A stretch of DNA of 64,000 bases from the NCBI GenBank assembly GCA_027579435.1, contig JANBPK010000750.1, forward strand, positions 1-64,000, read 5' to 3'. The notes under the pieces are model-generated. The model did not search any database and had not been told where the DNA came from. It saw only the letters and a list, made by a program, of their open reading frames with translations. This document shows positions 11,262-23,296 of the stretch, piece after piece; position 1 is the first letter of the stretch; every line of letters starts with the position of its first letter. The position numbers were made by a program, and so were the translations under genes. The stretch is from Candolleomyces eurysporus (taxonomy: Eukaryota; Basidiomycota; Agaricomycetes; Agaricales; Psathyrellaceae).

Positions 11262-13420
11262 ATGACCACCTCACCTCCAACGAGTTCGCCCCCAGCATCA
11301 TTCACCACCAACCTACAGCCAAATGTAGCAAAGATTTTCGGCGTTCTCGACGACCTATTTGGCCCTGATGCATCGAAGGGGCTCGAGCACATCTCAAAGG
11401 CGTCCGAGAATGACCTCAACAAGGTAGGTCCATTGACAAAAGGAACTCGTAGTAACTAAATCTTACAATGATTTTACCAGATAATTATCACAGGCAACGG
11501 AGAATCCGAACCTATCTTCAAAGTTGTCCTGCCCGACCTCGGTTTCCTAGGAACACCAGACACCGTCACCGCCCCAGATGCAGGTTCGAGGGTCGATGAT
11601 TTTCTTAATATTCTGAAAAGTATCCACACGAGAGCAACTTCGCCTGGACGCACTCCACAGGGCAGTGAGAGGTCTCCGAATTATCCTGCCGCCAAACTCA
11701 GTTGGGAGGCGTTGAAGAATCAGCTGATGCAGTCGCGGCTGCTCAAATACGACGTGAACAGGGTGCAATCCCATTCATTTAAAACGGATGCTGGGGGAAA
11801 ATACACCCCCCGGCGCTCTAACAAGAACTCGAAGACCCAGGCCGTCCCAATGACAGTCAATATTCTTCAGCAGGTTCGTGTTCGTACCTTTTCGGCTCCT
11901 CGCTTCTTTCAAATCCAGAAAATTTTGCTCCCAATGCTTGATTACACTAATAACACCTCGAATTATCTCAGTTATCAGCCACTATGAAAACGCAAAGGGA
12001 TAGTGCCAAGCTCGATGATGCGATTGGGAGCGAACATTTGATTTCTTTCCTTGATCGAATGGTTGAATGGGGCAACACAGCTAGCCAGGAACGCCCCGTT
12101 CAAACCGTCGTGTTACCCCCCTCATCTGTCGCTAAGAGCGACCCCCAAACTCAGAGTCAGCACCGGCGAAGCGACCCAAATCGAGTCCTTCTGGAGGTCA
12201 TTATTTTGCACTTTCCCAATGACAATAGTTCTCGCTTAAGTGTGAGCGCCATTTCCACCCCGTTCAACGTTCACTAAGCGGAGCTCATTAACTATCAATA
12301 GATCTCCTGCCTGAGGCTTAAGCCCTGGGCCACATACTCATACTCGAGAAGCCCATGGTTCGCATTCCTCGGTGGCGGAAGCACACTGCAAACGGGCAGT
12401 GCAGTTGGTGAGATAGGCTACTCCTTGTACCCTCGGCTTGTTTCGATCAAATACTGACTACACATTTCTCCAAGAATGCGAGCGTCGACATTTTGTTCTT
12501 CAACGATCAGTATCTGAGTTATCTAACTCGCTTTCCCAACCCAGGCAGGACGGGTACGTGCAAGACGGGTACGGGCAGGAACAGTACCACGGGCAGGGTT
12601 CGCACTATGGGCAAAATGGGCACCAGGGTCGATATGGGTACCAGGCTTCGTCTGAGTTGTCACATACACCTAGGGCGACTTACCCTTTTTCATCCCCGAG
12701 TCAAGCCCAGGCCGCGTACCATGACCCCAAATTCGGAGGAAACTTTGCACGTAGGTGTTCAAGATTGCTGGGGAAAAATCGTGTTGACTTCAATCGTAAT
12801 CAGACTATACACCGACCAATGTGTGGGCTGATAGACCATTGCCCGCCACACCGACAATGAACAATCTGTACACAACAACGGGGTATTATCCAGTTAGTCT
12901 GTCATCAACTTGCTGCTACCACGTACTCTGACACCTTGTGGAGAAAGACACCTTTGGACCAATTGGTGACGGAACATACAGTTACCCAAGACGGGCACGC
13001 ACAGAACTTGTCACGCCGAGGAGAGCCCGGTCAACAACAGGTACGTATCACGTCGTATTCTGTACCCTGACGGGCACCGATGCCATCCTTCGTTAAATAG
13101 GAACCCCTGGAGCAACCGGTGGCAGACGATACTACGGATATGAAGGAAGAGCAGACTGAGGTCCCTTCAGACCAAGCAGCAGGACCTAAACACGAGCAGG
13201 TCAGTATCACGAAGCATTCTTTCGCTAAATACTTGGTACCATCCTCGGTTGACTAGGTGCCAGGCCCGAAGCAAGGCGTACAACACCGGCCTTCGGTTCC
13301 AGGGGCAGGGGGTATGTTGCAACAGTCTTATTTTGTATAACACTCGCGCTTATTCATGTCTTTGAAGAGGCAACTCTCGCCACGGAAGTCTCAAGAACGG
13401 CAGTTCCCATTCATAATTAG
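11262..13420 (+). CDS. Hypothetical multi-exon protein with Gly/Gln/Tyr-rich low-complexity segment
   Basis: No family recognised. Ten exons (11262-11423, 11481-11873, 11972-12241, 12302-12407, 12475-12750, 12804-12892, 12948-13040, 13101-13199, 13257-13311, 13368-13420) join to 531 aa with all phases consistent. The N-terminal part looks folded (NVAKIFGVLDDLFGPDASKG, then SEPIFKVVLPDLGFLG, LSWEALKNQLMQSRLLKYD, SEHLISFLDRMVEWG). From about residue 335 the chain becomes low complexity, with repeated DGYxQ / GQxGxxYG units rich in Gly, Gln, Tyr and His, followed by an acidic Glu/Gln/Pro-rich tail. Such segments are often self-associating or RNA-related, but nothing here proves that. The last five exons are short and their boundaries are the least certain part. 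Confidence 0.6.
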
Positions 13421-14099
13421 GGTCAATATGGTCTATTGAATCCCTATTTCCCTACATCTTACTACTATGTTTTCTTCACTCCATGTTTATTAGCCGGCAC
13501 CCCTTGTCCCGCCTCGCAGATATCGATTGGATCATGCTCTCCACAAATATTCTATCAGACCGCATCGTAACGTATTGGACCTCTATATTTAATAACGTAT
13601 TTTGGGATGAAAAACTTGAACCACCTGAGAATGGGTACGCTTGAATGAAGAAATGGCACAAGCCTTCAGTGGATAACTATTGACTTTCTACCCCATCTAG
13701 AAACTCAGTACATCTAATTGCTTTAATGTCGGAGGATGAACGTAATCTAAGTCTCTTCAGCCTCAGCTTTGGCACCGAGTTTGAAAAGCAATAAATGTTT
13801 CCACGTACCTCCAACACATGTCTATACCTAATTACAGTTACATCGGAAGGACTGAAGACACAAACCAAGATGAAAGCTGTATTGACCGAGGTCCCCTCGT
13901 AGTAATCACACTTTACGGCGTCCAGGAATAGTGCGTATCATCCAATCCATGAAATATGTAGGCAAAACGAGCATGAGTAAATGTAATAAATGAGATCCAA
14001 ATTTCCGTAAGATTAGCAGTAAGGAGGTATAGCAGAAGCGAAGGAGGGCAAACCGACAAAAACCTGATATAGAGCGCAACAAAGATGCTCCGCGAGGGC
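13421..14099. other. Convergent 3' intergenic region
   Basis: About 680 bp between the 3' ends of two convergent genes. It is AT-richer than the flanks and has only frames shorter than 80 codons. Nothing beyond 3' UTR and polyadenylation sequence is expected; no repeat was noticed. Confidence 0.5.
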
Positions 14100-15450
14100 T
14101 TAGAATGCCTCTGCGTCTCCGCCATAGCGCCTCGGAAGTTGCTTGGTGTCAACGTATGGCAGCAAAGCCTTCCTCAAAGCATTGTCCCCAGATCCAACCA
14201 TCGACATCTTCGCCATGGTCGCAGAGGGGATGATGGCTTTGAAAGCCCAGAAGATCCAACTCAGCAGGGTCGGCACATTGACGAAGAACTTCCTGTAGAG
14301 GGTTTCGGGGTAGTGGCTAGAGAAAATGTTCGACGCCTCTGAAGCTGCAGCCTTTGAGTTTGCGTCTCGGCTTGACATGCTGACCCCAGCGTAGTCTGAC
14401 GAAGAGTCGGTCAGTATTCTAGACAAAGGCGAGGCCGACGTTGGACTGACCGTGGATTTGAATCATTTGATCGACTTCGTTAAAGTCTAGAAGCAGAATA
14501 CTGCGCTCTTGAAGAGCCACGCGCCAACTACAAGAATTTGCGGTCGGAACATGTGCTGGTCGCTATGCAAAAAGCCACATACCGAATGAAGCGTTGGACG
14601 TCTGAAAAGACGGCCTTGAGATCAGAGTTGCCCCCATACAAGTTGTAGCTAATCGCAGGCAGCAAGAGTGAGTGCGGCCACGGGTAAAAAGTAGCGAAAG
14701 GTCACGTACACAACTGGCCTCTTCTCCTTGTCAAGGCCATAAATCTTGCCCATGTTCCCAAAGACATCTTCGGGGAACTCTTCCTTCATGACAGCGTCAA
14801 CATTGAAAGACTCGCGCCAGCGGAGGGTATTAACGAGCATCTCTCGCGCTGCGGTGGGATTGAGGCTCCTTGCGCGTAAGAACTTCATCAGAATGACGCT
14901 GACGCGAGCATCAGCCTTGGGGTTCTGGGGGTCAATGGGTACGCCCCAGAAAGTGATAGGTGCGGTTTTGGCGTCAGATTTGTCGGTGTACGCCTCTGCG
15001 AAGATTTCAGGAAGCTCCGCCTACCAAGCACGTATGTCAATTCCATGAAAGAGTTCAACAGAGGGAGCGACATACTCTGAATTTCTTCAGGACATCCCAC
15101 TCTGCGCGTGTGAAGCGTTCAGTGAGTGTGTTCTGGGGCTCCTTGTCGTCATCGGGGACCTTTGCGTCCGCAGCGGTCGTCACGGGAGTAGAGGTGACAG
15201 TGGGCTCCTTCTTCTCACCCTCTGCAGGAGTTGCCTTCGTTGCAAGCATATCGGACTGGGGAGCGGTGTCTGTGGCACTAGTTTCCTCGGCTGCCTTGGG
15301 GGTTTCCTTTATCTCTGGAGCGGGGACTTCTCGAGGCGCTTCGTTGGAGGCTTCAGCTGCAGGCTTGCTGGGCGTCGCTACCTCAGGGGCTGGGGGTAGA
15401 GCTGGCTGTTCAGAAGGGAGCGTGGTCTGGACTGCGGCGGGATCAGACAT
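14100..15450 (-). CDS. SFH5: SFH5-like Sec14 / CRAL-TRIO phosphatidylinositol transfer protein
   Basis: Sec14-family lipid-binding protein most like yeast Sfh5, a non-classical PI transfer protein also reported to bind heme. The start at 15450 gives a 120-residue Pro/Ala/Glu-rich disordered N-terminus, then the CRAL-TRIO N domain (AELPEIFAEAYTDKSDAKTA, VSVILMKFLRARSLNPTAAR, MLVNTLRWRESFNVDAVMKE, EDVFGNMGKIYGLDKEKRPV). After introns come SILLLDFNEVDQMIQIH and the lipid-pocket segment SSHYPETLYRKFFVNVPTLL, ending LPRRYGGDAEAF and stop. The FLRAR and HYPE.LYR..F.VN motifs and their order are diagnostic of the fold. At least five exons. It is divergent from PAF1 with 205 bp between starts. Confidence 0.9.
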
Positions 15451-15655
15451 GGTAGTTATAGCTCAAGGCAACGTGTTTGGAGCGTGTAAGGTTTAGCCAA
15501 AGGTCAAGCGGAGGGGCTAAGGAAACCGAACGGTGGGAGCGCCTGTTCACCTATCAGATAAGATGTGGCCGTATTTGTTCCTGTTTTGCTGCGCCTTCGA
15601 CCCACCCAGCCCTGGCAGCTAGACATGAACTTGGCTTGGCCAAGGCACGTTCGGT
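15451..15655. promoter_or_regulatory. 205-bp divergent promoter, SFH5-like / PAF1
   Basis: Short bidirectional spacer between two start codons on opposite strands. No ORF fits. It must hold both promoters and 5' UTRs. No consensus element was confidently identified. Confidence 0.5.
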
Positions 15656-17199
15656 ATGAGTGTCAAAAAGAGGTGTGTCTCTTGGATCGCTGTTTCATAC
15701 GATTTTTAACGCTTTGAACAGCGCAAAGCTCGACCTCCTCGTCAGGGTCCGATATTCCAACCCTCTTCCCCCACCACCATGCCCTCCAAAACTACTCGAC
15801 ATCCCAACAAACCCCATGCGCTATGCGCGGCCAGAGTTCCTGGATGCAGTTGCCGGAGAACTTCCTCTCCCTATGATTGTGGATGCAGAATGCGGCATGC
15901 CCCTAGATTTGGGTCACTGGGAATCTCTATGGGAAGACGGTGCAGACGATTCAAGTGAGCTCTCCCTGCCTACCCGTCTTTGATCACCTCATGACGCGCG
16001 CTTGCTATTTCAGAAATCAACCCGGACCCCCATAATTTGCCACCGCTCGACCCTAAAGACGCCTTCCTCCTTGCCGATCCATCTTCTTCAACATTCGCCA
16101 ACGGACACCAGTCCGGTCCAGCGACGCCTGCATCGGCACCATCCATTGGGAGCGTTACCTGGCTCAGGAAAACGGAATACCTCAGTAGAGATAACAGCCA
16201 ACGCTTCGGTGTGCAGGAAGTGTATGTCCAATCTCACCCCTGCTCTACTGTCACTCATTAGCACCCTATTCTGTTTCCCAGTAAGCATGTGCCAACCGCA
16301 ATTGTTGACGTTTCTCGAAACGCTCAGCTCGCAGCTGTCGAAGCTTCCTTCAAAGCTTGCAACGACGACTTCTCCTTGGAAACTATCCGACATCCGAACA
16401 ACCCACGCCTGACCGCCGTCGAATCATACCCCGTTCTCCCAGACGCCGACATCTGGGCTAACCAATACGATCTTTTCCGCTTCACAGAACGTCCCGGAGA
16501 CAGACCGAACGATGTGGAAGACGAACGTTTGGACTGTGCTATCCTTCGACCCATGAGAACCGAATACGATTCCTTCCTCGCATACTACCTCACAAAAGAC
16601 GACAGCGACGCACTTGACATGAAGCAGGCTCGTGCATCCCTACAGCCTTATGAAGTCCCCGAAGAGCAGGAGGTCAGTATTACCCCAACCACAAATCCAG
16701 ATTTGCTTGCTCACACCACAGAACAGGAAACCATATTCCGATTCGTGCGAGACTATGAGACAGTCAAGGTCGAGCAGGAAGTGCCCAACGAATTCTTACT
16801 CGTTCTCAATGACGGAGACTCGGAACAAGACAATGACGATCCGTTCGGCGAACATATAAAACCTCCACCTAGAGAGAAAGCGGCGTACTACAAGAATATA
16901 GAGCGTAAGATGCTGCTCAAGAAGAAACGGCAGAATGTCAGTCCATACTTCTGCCCGTTCCATATTTCCTTCTTACTGACCCCGACATGATTCAGGCTTA
17001 TGAGCAATATGACGATAAATGGGAAGTCATTCGCGTCAAGTACGCCCCGATGAGCAAGGAGGAAGAGGAAGAACGCCAGGACGCGCTGGCTGAGGTTGCT
17101 GACCCCATGTATTTGTTCAACCGAGACGCTGATGGAGAGGTCGAAGTCGATGACACCACTGGAGCTGCTCCTCCCATAAATTCACAGAGCATCTTCTAA
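15656..17199 (+). CDS. PAF1: RNA polymerase II-associated protein PAF1
   Basis: Core subunit of the Paf1 complex, which travels with RNA polymerase II and supports elongation and histone modification. Six exons (15656-15672, 15722-15954, 16014-16221, 16282-16672, 16727-16936, 16996-17199) give 420 aa. Exon 1 is only 17 nt (MSVKK plus a split Ser). The N-terminal hallmark KSAKLDLLVRVRYSNPLPPP follows at once, then MRYARPEFLDAVAGELPLPM, WLRKTEYLSRDN, HPNNPRLTAVESYPVLPD and, near the C-terminus, YEQYDDKWEVIRVKYAPMSK. The tail is acidic. The fourth intron (16673-16726, 54 nt) is a multiple of three without a stop, so retention would add 18 residues; splicing matches the flanking motif spacing better. 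Confidence 0.95.
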
Positions 17200-17381
17200 A
17201 TTTTGGTTTTGGAGTGTGTACTTTAGGAGCATGACCTCGGACGAATGCTACATTCAGTGGAGCGCTCGATTGTATGGATTCATACGATATTTGTTGCATG
17301 GAGGCATACGAACATACAAAAGTGCTGTGGTGGTGATGGAAGGAGGAAAAGATACAAGGCGTGAAGAGCGGTCGTGACGTT

Positions 17382-17905
17382 TTATGCCTCTGTGATTTCA
17401 CGCAGCCGACGAACGGTGCTAAATGAGAGAAAAATATGTGAGCCTAGTATCCGGTCATAGACGAGATAGCCTCGTACCTGCGAACTGTGGCGGCAGCCGT
17501 TGTTGAGACAGTCCAAGCTCCACCAGCAATAGTCTTTCTGCATGCCTTGCAGTGCCAGATACCGACCGCTGTCCTCTTCACGGAGTCCTACACATGATAC
17601 TCGCGATCAGCATCTACCCAAACCAGCCGAATAAAGTGTTGGAACGCACCTTGCCGCAGAAAGTGCAGGTGTATCGCGCGTGCTGCGAGACTTCCATCTT
17701 TTTGACCTGCTTACGCAAAGAGGCACCATAACGCTATAATCATGCCCGCCCATTAGCCCCCCAATCCTTTTCATCCTGAGCCCGAACTTCGACTCACAGT
17801 ACCGTATTTACCGGTGATGCCGACTTTCTTTGTGCGCTTGGTCTGAAGAGCAGGATCTCAATTAGTCTGTTGCATCGAACAGTGGACGGACGTGAAGCGT
17901 ACCAT
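17382..17905 (-). CDS. RPL43: 60S ribosomal protein eL43 (L37a family)
   Basis: Zinc-ribbon protein of the large ribosomal subunit. Exons 17905-17903, 17842-17798, 17733-17650, 17587-17478 and 17418-17382 sum to 279 nt, giving 92 aa, the usual length. Exon 1 is only the ATG, as in the RPS4 gene of this window. The protein runs [20 protein letters not shown], then [35 protein letters not shown] and [15 protein letters not shown]. Four cysteines in two CxxC pairs (CTFC and CKAC) form the zinc ribbon. Because no exon exceeds 37 codons, an open-frame scan misses this gene. The 3' end is convergent with PAF1, 183 bp apart. Confidence 0.96.
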
Positions 17906-18139
17906 CTTGGAGGCTTGAGGAGGATGCGGGTGATGGACTCGATTTCGGTGTGTTGCCCAGTGATAATTCGGTCCGTGAGAAAGTTGACACCGCTACTTGC
18001 CGAAGTCCTGTACAGTTCCTTTTCGGCGATCAATTCCGGCTGACGGGGACCTTAGACTCTCCCTGATGCTCTTGTTCAAGTAGAGTCCATAAATCAATGC
18101 ATAATTAGATCGATACCAATGTCCAATACATGTCCATGT

Positions 18140-20556
18140 CTACAATTCATTCTCGTCCGCGTTCAGAATCAAAGTAACAAAGAACCTGATGGATTCGAGT
18201 AACACATCCGCCTCGATAACTATTTCGGAGAACACATAAGTATTGAGATCCAAAAGAAACACGAAACCGACTCACATTCGTTAACTGTATGTATACCATT
18301 CGCAGATGGGTCCGGTTTCTTCCCTCCATAATGATGATTATATCGAAAGATATGTTTCGACAGATCCCAATAATGCCTCGTATCTAAACGAAACAGCCTG
18401 GTAAATCGGAAGACAAGGGACACTGAATATTGGTTCGGACAACTCACCGGTATTTCCTGTCATCATCCCAGGAGACACAGTTATCTCATTGACGTCGCCG
18501 AGATGTCGATGCGCATTGTAAGTTGCCTTGATAGTCCCAGAAAGCAACTGGAAAGGCAAGTCCTTTGGTCCAGAAGGACTAAACGGAGCTGGTTCCACCC
18601 CACGCAGAGTCGCATTGTCCACTTTCAAGAAGTACGCCGAATTGCCATTCACGACTCGTTCCCCGAACGCATCGAAGGTAATCCCATAGTTGTCTGCGAT
18701 CGGTGAGAGAACCTTTGCATACCATTCTTGCACGGCTGACAAGGAACTACGATGCCAAGATGTGAATATTTCATAGTGAGAACCGAGCAAAATTGAACAC
18801 ACCTGGTAACAGAAACACGGTGATTTACCACCGCCCATGCGTTCTCCGGAAGAGCATTGAACTTGACACCGCCGTGAATCATGTCGATAGCCTTTGTTGT
18901 TGGTACAAGGCTCCGAACGACTTGAACATCACGGAACCACCAAGCAACGGCGTCTCTCGCAGTCTGGTATTTCAGCAGAAACGCAGATAGGGAAAGAAGA
19001 GCCCGCGGGATATAGGGCACCTTGACATTCGGTATCAAGCATTGTGCTATCGCAGAGACGGGGTGACTTGCGCTCTGTCAGATCCAAGCATGCAAACTCG
19101 GTGAAAAACGCATAAATGGCTGTGAGATTGGAACCAACGCACTATACTGAGTGATTCAGGCTCGTTCTCCAATGTCTCCAGGATGTCAGTAAGCAACCCG
19201 ATTGTCTAGAACAACACCCAGTCAGAGGGACTAACATCCAGACCATACCGAACTTGCGTGCACTTACGGTATGTTTCTGCGGCATGCTAGAATGTCCTCC
19301 GGGGCCGGAAACTTCAATCCGCACGTTATAGAGACCCTTTTCCGTTACGCCAGGAATAGCCAGCATGGCTCCTGTTAAGTTGTAGAACCCCGCTGAAACC
19401 GAAGTGGCTGGTGAGACCGGTCCAAGAGTAAGCGAGGAAAAATTGAGCACACCTCCTTCGTCTACGATCATGGATATACCATCGTAGCCATACACGGATT
19501 TAATGTAGTCAGCTAGATAGCGTGCACCATAAAAACCGCCAGCTTCTTCATCGAACCCGAAGGCCAGTACAACGGTTCGCGTTGGCCGAAACTCTTGTTC
19601 TAGAAGAAGCTCAACGGACGTGCTAATCCGAGTTGAGAATCGGTGAGACGAAGAGGTAGATTGTTCGAGCGAAAGTGCTTACAGAATCGATATGAGCTGA
19701 CTCTTGTCATCCGAGCTGCCGCGGCCCCAGATTCGATTTCCTGTCCATTTATCAGAGTTTGTAGAGGAATTGGAAAAGAGAACCAGCTGACCGTCATAGT
19801 ATCCATCATAAGGAGGATGAGTCCAACTACCCACAGTCGAGTTCTCTACAGGGACAACATCTGAACGAAGAGGGATCAGAGATACACTGAAACTGAGCTT
19901 CCCAGAACGTCGAACGAACCTTGATGAGCGGCCAGGAGTATCGGTTTAAGGTTTTCGTCGGTCCCAGTCCATTGATAAAACAGCCCATGCGTGTTGACGA
20001 AAGATAGTTGGAGGTTCGAATGCCTATTCAAACTATGAGCAAAGTGCAGACTTCTCCGCACTACAGGAAGGAACTCACACCAAAGGGAATCTATCTTCCA
20101 AGTACGAATAGAAGTCGTTGAACACATTCCATCGGGGATCTTCCCCTACGTTCCCCATGTTATCGAAGGCATCGGTGCTGTCGAAGAGGGCAGACGTCAG
20201 CAAATGGCCGTGTGGAGCCAGGGATGAACGTACCGAATGCGAACCGCATCTTGAAGCGACTCAATAGCATGCCGCTTGAAACTGGGTTTCTCAATCTTCG
20301 AGTTCAACTCGTCCCAGAGTAACGCATTGCGACCTGGAACGAGAGGAGATGTTTGGTAGCAGCTTGGTATCTCCTGGTGGACGGCGTAAACCCAGGCAAA
20401 CCAAGACACGCCTGCTAGTCCCAGTGCAGAGAAGACAACAAAGAGTTGATTCAGAGCTTTCCAATTGACGTCAATCGAGGGCGAAGTCCACCACGGCCTG
20501 CCGCCCGTTGAACGGTTCGATAGCTGCACTTGCTTCTTTTTACCTTTCTCTTTCAT
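18140..20556 (-). CDS. CPS1: Vacuolar carboxypeptidase S-like M20 metallopeptidase
   Basis: Zinc-dependent Gly-X carboxypeptidase of the M20 family, similar to yeast Cps1, which is delivered to the vacuole as a type-II membrane protein. The start at 20556 gives a basic cytosolic N-terminus (MKEKGKKKQVQL), then one membrane helix around LFVVFSALGLAGVSWFAWVY. The catalytic domain shows LKPILLAAHQ joined across an intron to DVVPVENSTVGSWTHPPYDG, then WGRGSSDDKSQLISI (metal Asp), FGFDEEAGGFYGARYLADY (catalytic Glu pair), VSGPGGHSSMPQKHT and INHRVS-type residues. The last exons give SKHIFRYNHHYGG and VHTVNEF, then a final exon ending LILNADENEL at stop 18142-18140. About ten exons. Many introns were placed from family motifs rather than checked individually. 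Confidence 0.9.
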
Positions 20557-20933
20557 GGTTCGGTGGTGGGAGGAAAGACGATAATTGGACGTGTTCCCCG
20601 ATATATCATGTAGAAGTGAGACACACCCTCGTCTCATTCTTGTTAAACAATGCCTTGTTGAGCCTGCAACGTTGTGCATAATCGTCGGCGCCACAATACC
20701 TCGCAGACCCAGATCAGGAATGGAGATGTTCGCTCGTGCGTTATTGCGGTGTAAGCCAGGTGCGGCGCAGAATCTGAAAACCCATCGACCACAAGAATCG
20801 CAAATTTTACCCCTGTCGCTGCTTCGTTTCAATTGGGTGGGCCGATCGGAGGTACCCTGGCCTAATTAGGAGGTCATAAACAGGTTATCAGTACTGGACT
20901 AGAAGTTGATTACACGGAGCAGACTGAAAACGA
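20557..20933. other. Intergenic between M20 peptidase and RPF2
   Basis: About 380 bp: promoter of the peptidase gene plus the 3' flank of RPF2, both on the minus strand. A 94-codon plus-strand frame and an upstream extension of the peptidase frame lack family resemblance and were not called. Confidence 0.5.
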
Positions 20934-22197
20934 TTACTCCTCGTCTTCCTCCTCATCGTCATCCTCCTCGTCCGATCTCTGCTTCTTGGTAGGCCTTTCC
21001 TCCTGCAACCCTTTCATTTTCCTGCCCTTCAACTTGCTCAAATCCTGCTTGCCCACATGAACTCTTCCCCGCAAGTCTCCCATCTCGTCCAGCTCGACGT
21101 TCTTGCGTTTCTTACCCAGACCGCTCTCCACGTCCGCCTTCTTCAACTTGGGTCTCCTCATAGCCTGTTTGAGTAGGTCCGCATCTGGTGATTGGAATCG
21201 CCGTAAAGCCAAGTCTAACGAAGGTCCCATGGGCACCAACTCTACCCTGGGTGTTCGCACACCAGAGGCAAGGAATTTTGTGGTATACGTGCGGATGTGC
21301 ACTTTTGGTAAAGCAGCCGTTGCTGCAGATGGTAACGAGGATTCGATGAACGAAGCAGAAGCGACAGCTGCGAGGGGATTGGTATGGGTAGATTCGGCGG
21401 TTGAGGTAGAGAGGAGGTTTGCGCTAGTAGCATCGTTCAGGGATGCGGGAGTAGGACCAACGGAGATACTGATGACATGCTCCAGTCCTAGGAGGGATAT
21501 TGAGTCGACCTCCTCCCCGTTGAAGAAATCCAGCAGCATGGATTTGAGGTGAATGAACCGCGGATGGGTATCGAAAAGGTCAGACGCGAAGTGGAGAAGG
21601 GGCTTGTTCCCTGGTGTCGATTTAGGTGTCTACTTAAGTCAGTACAGAGAAAATTGGATTTAGGGAGGCAAACGTACTTTGAACTCTGACATGGCTTTGT
21701 ATCCTTCAACACCGACTTCAATCATATCAAGTACTCGTCCGTTGAACATCCGTACAAAGGTCATTCCATTTGGCCGTTTTTTCGTCGTCTGACCTACCAC
21801 AAACATCGACGCATCGTTCTTTGCACTCCAAAACTCCAAAGAAGAAACTGAAGACGATGATGAGGATCCAGGTGTTGAAGGATCGAATGGGTGGATCGGG
21901 TTTTTCTTGTTGAAGCCAATAGCATGCGGTCGTTTCAGAGCCATCTGAATCGGATACTTAGGGAATAGCCCCACAAGAATCTGGATATGAGGAACGTACC
22001 AAGTCCTTGAATACAGCTTTCACAGTTTCTCCCGTATGCGTACCCTTGACGAAGATTATAGTCCTGGGGTCCTCCACCTCCTTTGGTTCGCGAGCCTCCA
22101 TAGCTCGCTTCGAGCGGGCATTTCTTGGCTTTCTATGCATTTTCTTCAGTGCCTAGTTCAGTTAATGGTAAGATAGGACTCACATTACGCGTAGCAT
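20934..22197 (-). CDS. RPF2: Ribosome production factor 2 (Brix-domain), RPF2
   Basis: Nucleolar Brix-domain protein that with Rrs1 recruits the 5S RNP to pre-60S particles. Four exons (22197-22184, 22132-22000, 21944-21678, 21629-20934) sum to 1110 nt, giving 369 aa. The first exon is just 14 nt and encodes MLRV plus a split Ile, so the family start MLRVIKPRNARSKRAMEARE is recovered only after splicing. Brix motifs follow: DPRTIIFVKGTHTGETVKAV, MALKRPHAIGFNKKNPIHPF, TPGNKPLLHFASDLFDTHPR, MLLDFFNGEEVDSISLLGLE and VELVPMGPSLDLALRR. The C-terminus is basic, then ends in a run of Asp/Glu, as usual for the family. A Ser-rich insert after HPFDPSTPG is longer than in yeast. Confidence 0.96.
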
Positions 22198-23296
22198 AGT
22201 CGTTCTCGTTGCTCCAGGTTAGCTGCTCGCTGAGTTCGTCGAGGCATTAAAAGTTTCTCTGATATTACGTAATCTCCATCACACTTCCTATAGGGGATTC
22301 TGTTGATCTCGTACGGCTGGAGGATTTATATGTTGGAGGAAAGGTCTCGTCGAATCTTATTACTGGTGATTATTAGTTATGGTGTAGAAATTGGATTTAA
22401 ATACGATCTTTGTCCTCCGGGACGGTTTTGAGGCATGATGGCCGACGTGGAAGGCCCATCGAAGAGCGATGGCCCGGGGTTTTCCTTTGCCATATCATGG
22501 TAAACCAGCTCTGTCGACTGTCTATCAATGATTTTTCCTCTTTCTTCTCTCCTTGGGAATTGAATTGGGATAAGTAAGTAGACACAAGCAAGTGTACATC
22601 AAGGCTCAGTATGTTCGACTGATCATATGGACTGGAAGCGCCATCGGCGCCTTCTTCCACACCAGCGCTTTGAAAAGGTTCATAACGGCGCGAGATGACA
22701 CGGACAGCATAAGAGGCTGATAAGTTCTATCTAGAATGATGCATTACTCCACTCGAACATATCATGGACGATATACCCTGTGAAACAAGAGAGAAACAAT
22801 AGGACAAGAGGAAGAGATACAGCATTGTTCATGGCAGAACGCATCACTCCGCGCTTTGATGGTCACGCCGGCTCTCCCTGCAAAGCCTGGGCATCCCAGA
22901 GGTAACTTGAAAGTTGAGCTACATTCCAACTTGCAATAACGGCCATTATGTAGAGTCGGAGCCCAAGGACAAACAAGCGATTCATACATTTCTCGTTTCC
23001 AGAAACGACGACAACAATCGGGACCTTGACAAAGCTTTGTCCATCAGGCTATAGAAAAACAGGAAAAGACGATGCAGTCAGGGTTATGTACAGTGGTAGC
23101 GAATTCATGGATATAGGGGTGGCATTGTGGTATCAAGCAAATCAAGAGCCAGAATTGGTAAATAGAAAATGGTACAGACAGGATTGCAAAAAACTCTACG
23201 ATTATCAGAACATTGGCAGGAACAGGTTGAATGACAGAAGCGCGAAGATAGCCAGAACATGAGGCAATGATACAACAGAAAACAGGCGATTATTCA
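22198..23296. other. Intergenic, no supported gene
   Basis: A 1.1-kb gap upstream of RPF2 and downstream of the J-domain gene. Open frames reach 87 codons (22397-22660, minus) without motif or splice extension. The stretch 22960-23280 on the plus strand is A/G-rich and would be a pyrimidine-rich 3' region of the J-domain transcript. Nothing else is seen. Confidence 0.45.
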
